Under the pieces are notes generated by a model. The model was not told the origin of the DNA. It ran no database searches and saw only the letters and a list, made by a program, of their open reading frames with translations. From positions 1 through 44,379 of the forward strand of contig JBBDXW010000016.1 of assembly GCA_040902105.1 (NCBI GenBank): a stretch of DNA of 44,379 nt, written 5' to 3'. This document shows, in pieces, positions 39,687 through 44,379 of this stretch. How positions within the stretch are numbered: position 1 is the first letter of the stretch; each line of letters begins with the position of its first letter. A program made the translations under genes and the position numbers. The DNA comes from IDS-8 sp040902105 (GTDB taxonomy: Bacteria; Pseudomonadota; Gammaproteobacteria; Steroidobacterales; Woeseiaceae).

Positions 39687-40577
39687 CTAGACCTCCACGT
39701 AAGGCATGGATCGCATGATCTCGAGCTGTTCGGCTTCCGAGAATCCGCGGCCGAGCCAGTTCTGATGCGGCCGGTAGGCCTCTGCCGCGGTGAGGGTCTG
39801 AAGCTCCGGCGCGGCAACGTCGTTGCGCAGGAAGAATGCGTTCGTGCCGGTCGAGTCGCAGCCTACCAGGCGATAGCCCTTCCGTTGACCGAGTGATTCA
39901 AGCGCCCGCAACGAGGCGCCGTGAAAAAACCCGCTCGGATGTTTCGCATAACGTTCGAACGCAGGATCGTAGGGGACCGTCAAGGACAGGGAAGGCCCGA
40001 TGCCGGCGTTGTACTCAATGCATACGACTCGGGGAGATACGCATTCCAGCCTCTCCCACAGCCAGTAATCGTTACCGTCGACATCCAGCGACAGAAAGTC
40101 GATTTCTCCGGAGATGCCGTGATCAATGATCGTCTGATTCAGATTGTCACGATCGAGAAACGTGCAATGAGCTTCAACGCCATCAATTTCAAGCTTGCGG
40201 GCGGCATCATTGAAGAAATCGCAATTCTCGCTCGAGCCGTCCATCAACAAGCCCTTGAAACCCTCCTGCAGCATCAATCTCAGACTGTTGCACTGCACGG
40301 CACCGAAGCCGAATTCCACAAAACGCCGTGTTTCAAAGCCGATTTCCGCGAACAGGAAGCGAATGATGCCGTCTTCGCCGTTCTGTGACAGGCAGCTGTA
40401 CTCGTACTGCCCGAGTCCCGCCGCAGGGTGAGCATTCGCCGGCGGCCAGTCCCCCCTGTCCTTCCTGCGCCACTTCCTCCGTACTTTCGCTGCACGCAAG
40501 CTGGCCGGAACGAAGCGTTTTTTCAGCCATTTGAATGCCCTCTTGGCGCGGTACTTCTTGACAAATTGCCTTGCCAT
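39687..40577 (-). CDS. FkbM-like methyltransferase-family protein
   Basis: A protein of 296 residues. The basic N-terminus (MARQFVKKYRAKRAFKWLKKRF) is followed by a fold resembling FkbM-type methyltransferases. The stretch SQNGEDGIIRFLFAEIGFETRRFVEFGFGAVQCNSLRLMLQEGFKGLLMDGSSENCD holds the likely SAM-binding Gly-rich loop and acidic residue, and IDFLSLDVDGNDYWLWERL is the second conserved motif. Such proteins occur in surface polysaccharide and natural-product clusters, but the substrate is unknown. ATG 40577 has AAGG upstream at 9 bases; TTG 40604 is less likely. The C-terminal SMPYVEV recurs in a remnant at 15613-15669. It is divergent from the acyltransferase gene. Confidence 0.75.
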   Translation of the reverse strand: MARQFVKKYRAKRAFKWLKKRFVPASLRAAKVRRKWRRKDRGDWPPANAHPAAGLGQYEYSCLSQNGEDGIIRFLFAEIGFETRRFVEFGFGAVQCNSLRLMLQEGFKGLLMDGSSENCDFFNDAARKLEIDGVEAHCTFLDRDNLNQTIIDHGISGEIDFLSLDVDGNDYWLWERLECVSPRVVCIEYNAGIGPSLSLTVPYDPAFERYAKHPSGFFHGASLRALESLGQRKGYRLVGCDSTGTNAFFLRNDVAAPELQTLTAAEAYRPHQNWLGRGFSEAEQLEIMRSMPYVEV

Positions 40578-40821
40578 GCCGAAAACCTTGTGAATGCGCG
40601 CCAATGAGGCGGACTGCGCACCGAGGAATGTGCCGTAATCGCTGTTTTTTCAGGCCCTGCTGTACTATTTTGCGGATTACGCTTCAGGCGGTGACCACCG
40701 GTCCACATTACCAAAATTGCTGCGACATTTTGCGACTAATAACAACTGCCGGCACCACGGCCGAAGCGTCCATGACCATCGTTGAAACCTGTTCCGAACT
40801 GAACTGCACCGAGCTTGGGTC

Positions 40822-42000
40822 GTGACTGCTGATTTGCAACTCGCCAGGCGAGACCTGGCATTCAGGACCTATGCCGGACGCAAAGGCTTCATGGACCTTC
40901 GCGAACCGTGGCAGCGGCTTGAGTCAGAAGCGCAACTCGAATTTTACCAGACGTATGACTGGTACAAATGCCTGCTGGATCATCTTGCGACGGACGCTGA
41001 CGAATACATATTTGTGTCGGCGAGCCTCGGCACGTTGGTGGTTGGTATCTTTCCGTTTCAGCGAAAGACCGAGACCCGCCTGGGTTGCAATTATCGTCTG
41101 CTCGAGCTGCCGAATCACCCTCACGTCATCATTCGGGACATTCCATTGCATCCCGACGTTGTCGACACGGATATTCTGATCTTACTGGTTGCCTACCTCA
41201 AAACGCTCACGCGGCCCGGTTGGGATGCCCTGCGAATCGCGAAAATCCAGCTTGGTTCCGCACTTGACCGCCTGTGCCGCACAGTAAAAGGCACGTTCCA
41301 CCATACAGCTCCTGCCGGTTCGAACTACGTTATCGATTGCGCGGGTTCTTTTGACGACAACCTGGCGCACGTGTCAAGCCGCTTCCGCAGGAACCTGCGG
41401 CGGCTCAGGAAACGCGCAGAGGCCATGGGCAAGACGCGATTCATCCAATGCATAGAAGAGGATGCACTGGATGAAGCGATTAAGGTGTTCTTCGCAGTTG
41501 AACACGATAGCTGGAAGTCGGAATCGGGCTTTTCGATTGCATCGCACCAGAATCTGATGAATTTTTACCGCGCAGTTTCACGTGTAAAGGGCCAGGCACA
41601 CCACTGCCAGATGAATCTGATGCAAGTGGGCGAGGATACCGTCTCGGCACAGTTCGGTATCCGGTCACGCGCTACGTTCTATATGTTGAAGATCGGTTAC
41701 CGGCAGGCATATTCCGATATCGGCCCGGGCAATTTGCTGCTCAATCACACGATCGAGCACTTTTCGAACGATGCAGACATCGACCTGGTCAGCCTGGTTA
41801 CGTCGCCGGAGTGGGCGGAAAAATGGAAGAGCCGGGAAATCCCGCTGGTCTCGCATTTCATCTATCGGCCTTCGCTAAAAGGTACGGTGGCCGGCGTTGC
41901 AGGCAGGGTTAAATCGTTTCTACGTAGCAGACAGGAACGCAAGGGCGCGGCTCAGGAAAATCAGCGGACGGTACCGGATCCGGAACAGGGCGACGAGTAG
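40822..42000 (+). CDS. FemAB/CelD-type GNAT acyltransferase
   Basis: A GNAT-fold protein of 392 residues of the CelD/BioF2 acetyltransferase type. The typical start region reads WQRLESEAQLEFYQTYDWYKCLL; the core helix pattern is SRFRRNLRRLRKRAEAMG; and the C-terminal GNAT half has AQFGIRSRATFYMLKIGYRQAYSDIGPGNLLLNHTIEHF. These proteins transfer acyl or aminoacyl groups in exopolysaccharide or cell-wall pathways. GTG 40822 overlaps the end of a short frame (GTGA) and has no strong ribosome site. It lies 24 bases upstream of the carbamoyltransferase gene, so the two form an operon that probably decorates a saccharide. Confidence 0.83.
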   Translation: MTADLQLARRDLAFRTYAGRKGFMDLREPWQRLESEAQLEFYQTYDWYKCLLDHLATDADEYIFVSASLGTLVVGIFPFQRKTETRLGCNYRLLELPNHPHVIIRDIPLHPDVVDTDILILLVAYLKTLTRPGWDALRIAKIQLGSALDRLCRTVKGTFHHTAPAGSNYVIDCAGSFDDNLAHVSSRFRRNLRRLRKRAEAMGKTRFIQCIEEDALDEAIKVFFAVEHDSWKSESGFSIASHQNLMNFYRAVSRVKGQAHHCQMNLMQVGEDTVSAQFGIRSRATFYMLKIGYRQAYSDIGPGNLLLNHTIEHFSNDADIDLVSLVTSPEWAEKWKSREIPLVSHFIYRPSLKGTVAGVAGRVKSFLRSRQERKGAAQENQRTVPDPEQGDE

Positions 42001-42024
42001 CCGGGAAAGAGGAAGCAAGCAACA

Positions 42025-43713
42025 ATGATCATTTTAGGTATCAACTATTTCTTTCATGACTCGACCGCGTGCCTGGTCATCGACGGCAAACTGGTCGTGG
42101 CGCTCGAGGAAGAACGCTTCAGCCGACAAAAGCATACAACCGCCTTTCCTGCGACAGCAATAGACAAGTGCCTGGAGATCGCGGGAATAACGTATTCCGA
42201 CATCGATCATGTTGCAGTCTCGATCAAGCCGACGAAAGACTGGCCGAAAAAGGCAGCGTACGGCCTGAGATACCTGACCAGGGCGAGGCCATTCGTAAGA
42301 CACGAAATCTGGCACGCATACTTCAAGCAGCGGGCGTTGCGGAACTGGCACGCTGCCGCGTTTCGCGGAATAAAAAATGCGCCCAAGCTCTGGTTTATCC
42401 CCCATCACCAGTCTCATGCCGGCGGCACGTTCGCTGTATCGCCGTTTGAATCGGCCGCCATTCTAAGTCTCGATGGATCCGGCGAGTGGTCAACTTCATT
42501 CCTCGGGTATGGAGAAGGCTCGAAGATTCAACAATTCCACGAAAGTTACTTTCCAATGTCACTGGGGTCGTTTTACGAGGCAGCTACCGAGTTCTGCGGC
42601 TTTCGCCCCAACTATGACGAAGGCAAGACCATGGGCCTCGCGCCGATGGGCAACCCCGATCGATTTCACGACGCCGTGTCAGAGATCGTGGGCGTCGGCG
42701 AGGATGGCCAGATCAGGATCGACCTGTCCTACTTCAACTACCAACACTGGGGACATCGGCGTTGCGGACAGAAGTTTGTCACGACGTTCGGCGAACCCAG
42801 GACAAAAACCGGAGAGTTCCAGCAGCACCATCTGGACGTCGCCGCGGCGTTTCAACGGGTTCTGGAAGACGGGGCTTTGCAAATGTGCTCGATACTCCGC
42901 CGGAAGACCAATTCGAAGAACCTGGTGATTGCCGGCGGCGTTTCGCTGAACAGCGTCATGAACGGAAAGATCGTCCGGCATGGCGGCTTTGACGACATTT
43001 ACGTGATGCCCGCCGCGGGGGATAACGGGACGGCGATCGGCGCCGCCTATTTCCTGTACAACTGCATTCTCGGAAAGGAACGCAACTTTTTTCACAACGA
43101 TCCTTATGTCGGTAATGAATACTCGAACAGCGAAATCGCGAGCACGATCAGTGAGTGCAAGCTGAAGGCCGAATACCACGAGGATATCGAATCGGTCGGC
43201 GCCCGACTGCTGCACGCCGGCCAGATTCTCGGTTGGCACCAGGGACGGATGGAAATCGGGCCGCGTGCGCTGGGCAATCGCAGCATACTGGCGAACCCGA
43301 CCCTTCCCCATATGAAGGACAAGATAAACGCGGAAGTAAAACATCGGGAAGCGTATCGGCCGTTCGCGCCCTCGGCGACGATCGAGGATCAGAGCCGTTT
43401 CTTCGAGGACATGGGCAATAATCCTTTCATGCTGAAAGTATGCGACGTGTTGGCAGAGGCGAAGCAGTTGCTCCCGGCAATCACGCATGTCGACGGCAGC
43501 GCCCGCCTGCAGACCGTGCATAAGGACACCAATCCGCGCTACCACAGCCTTATAAAGAAGTTCGGAGAACTGACCGGTGTGCCCGTCCTGCTGAATACCA
43601 GCTTCAACATCATGGGCGAACCCATGGTCGAGTCGCCGCTGCATGCAATACGGTGCTTCTTTTCGACCGGAATAGATTCACTGGTAATCGGAAACTATCT
43701 GATTCAGAAATAA
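42025..43713 (+). CDS. NodU/CmcH-family carbamoyltransferase
   Basis: An O-carbamoyltransferase of 562 residues in the NodU/HypF-like family. The N-terminal YrdC-unrelated ASKHA-type domain starts MIILGINYFFHDSTACLVIDGKLVVALEEERFSRQKH, with PHHQSHAGGTFAVSPFESAAILSLDGSGEW and the Asp-rich EGKTMGLAPMGNPDRF. The smaller C-terminal domain has LGWHQGRMEIGPRALGNRSILANP and ends VPVLLNTSFNIMGEPMVESPLHAIRCFFSTGIDSLVIGNYLI. It makes carbamoyl-adenylate and transfers the carbamoyl group to a hydroxyl of a sugar or lipid. The length is normal and motifs are intact. It ends 27 bases before a terminator shared with the rRNA operon. Confidence 0.92.
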   Translation: MIILGINYFFHDSTACLVIDGKLVVALEEERFSRQKHTTAFPATAIDKCLEIAGITYSDIDHVAVSIKPTKDWPKKAAYGLRYLTRARPFVRHEIWHAYFKQRALRNWHAAAFRGIKNAPKLWFIPHHQSHAGGTFAVSPFESAAILSLDGSGEWSTSFLGYGEGSKIQQFHESYFPMSLGSFYEAATEFCGFRPNYDEGKTMGLAPMGNPDRFHDAVSEIVGVGEDGQIRIDLSYFNYQHWGHRRCGQKFVTTFGEPRTKTGEFQQHHLDVAAAFQRVLEDGALQMCSILRRKTNSKNLVIAGGVSLNSVMNGKIVRHGGFDDIYVMPAAGDNGTAIGAAYFLYNCILGKERNFFHNDPYVGNEYSNSEIASTISECKLKAEYHEDIESVGARLLHAGQILGWHQGRMEIGPRALGNRSILANPTLPHMKDKINAEVKHREAYRPFAPSATIEDQSRFFEDMGNNPFMLKVCDVLAEAKQLLPAITHVDGSARLQTVHKDTNPRYHSLIKKFGELTGVPVLLNTSFNIMGEPMVESPLHAIRCFFSTGIDSLVIGNYLIQK

Positions 43714-43733
43714 TGGCTGCGGCCGGCTCAGGC

Positions 43734-43771
43734 AAAAAAAAGCCGTACCCGGACGGGTACGGCTTCTTTCA
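43734..43771. terminator. Bidirectional intrinsic terminator
   Basis: A perfect 12-base-pair stem (AAGCCGTACCCG with CGGGTACGGCTT, 43740-43765). On the minus strand a run of T follows (complement of the A run 43734-43741), giving a strong terminator for the rRNA operon. On the plus strand it is followed by CTTTC, a weaker U-rich tail for the carbamoyltransferase transcript. Confidence 0.9.
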
Positions 43772-43778
43772 ATTAAAA

Positions 43779-43895
43779 GCCTGGCGATGTCCTACTCTCA
43801 CATGGGGAGACCCCACACTACCATCGGCGCTGAGCGTTTTCACTTCCGAGTTCGGAATGGGATCGGGTGGTTCCCGCTCGCTATTGCCGCCAGGC
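43779..43895 (-). rRNA. rrf: 5S ribosomal RNA
   Basis: On the minus strand the sequence opens TGCCTGGCGGCAATAGCGAG and carries the conserved 5S core (CCATTCCGAACTCGGAAGTG, GTAGTGTGGGG, GAGAGTAGG), ending CGCCAGGC, which pairs with the 5' end. Length is about 117 bases. It is the last gene of the rRNA operon and lies between the 23S and the terminator. The ends may be off by one or two bases. Confidence 0.95.
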
Positions 43896-44016
43896 AACCG
43901 GTTAGGTCCCGACACGCGGACCGGTTAACACCGCTCCATACAGTCGGAACCCGGAATAAAAACAATCTGGATAATTTCTGACGATCGAGATTTCAAGTGT
44001 CGCGTGCACATCGCAC

Positions 44017-44037
44017 AACACCAAGTGCTTTGGTGTT
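44017..44037. other. Inverted repeat in the 23S-5S spacer
   Basis: Arms AACACCAA and TTGGTGTT, with an additional G-T pair and a small loop, lie just downstream of the 23S 3' end on the minus strand. It may form part of the processing stem or a small spacer hairpin. The rest of the spacer (43896-44016) shows nothing I can name, and no tRNA. Confidence 0.5.
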
Positions 44038-44039
44038 AT

Positions 44040-44379
<340 letters not shown>

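Noticed and set aside
43653..43981. Short plus-strand frames running over the 5S region
   Set aside because: They cross the terminator and 5S rRNA, which explain the sequence fully.

Overview
The window looks like the chromosome of a free-living, respiring, GC-rich Gram-negative bacterium, most likely a gammaproteobacterium of marine or soil type. The signs are three TonB-dependent receptors, a porin, Tat-exported molybdo- and flavoenzymes, several c- and b-type cytochromes, and a complete XoxF-type methanol oxidation locus. I see no plasmid, phage or CRISPR signature. The right end runs into the 3' end of an rRNA operon (5S, then the 3' part of 23S, both on the minus strand). The left end cuts or interrupts a TonB-dependent receptor gene.

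Layout. (1) 38-3934, minus strand: a TonB receptor lacking its C-terminus, then a HupE/UreJ-like membrane protein. (2) 4118-13433, plus strand, tightly packed: a beta-propeller lipoprotein; a three-subunit Tat-exported molybdenum hydroxylase; a cytochrome b561; an unknown helical protein; a Tat-exported flavin amine oxidase; a di-heme cytochrome c; and a RidA-family protein with a signal peptide. I read this as a possible periplasmic amine -> imine -> aldehyde -> acid chain feeding electrons to cytochromes. (3) 13488-22598: two further TonB receptors, a small four-helix membrane protein, a second cytochrome b561, a porin, a SHOCT-domain protein and a periplasmic four-EF-hand protein. (4) 22882-29144: a cytochrome c, an OFA-type transporter next to an NAD-dependent formate dehydrogenase, a secreted protein of unknown function, and the quinoprotein-associated pair of a metallo-beta-lactamase-fold hydrolase and a SoxYZ-like carrier, followed by an alpha/beta hydrolase. 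(5) 30060-39655: a minus-strand mxaRSACKL operon, divergent from a small Cys-containing exported protein and xoxF, xoxG and xoxJ. (6) 39687-43713: three genes typical of surface polysaccharide or natural-product tailoring (a FkbM-like protein, a FemAB/CelD-like acyltransferase and a NodU-type carbamoyltransferase). (7) A shared terminator and the rRNA genes.

How the parts fit. XoxF carries the extra aspartate of lanthanide-dependent methanol dehydrogenases, two residues after the catalytic one. XoxG would take its electrons and XoxJ would assist it. MxaRSACKL are the chaperone, VWA and insertion factors classically needed for methanol dehydrogenase maturation. Formate made in the periplasm could enter through the OFA-type carrier and be oxidised by the formate dehydrogenase, giving NADH. 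The TonB receptors and the EF-hand protein are candidates for metal acquisition, but nothing in the sequence proves a lanthanide role. The amine/aldehyde cluster is the least familiar gene combination here and deserves the closest look.
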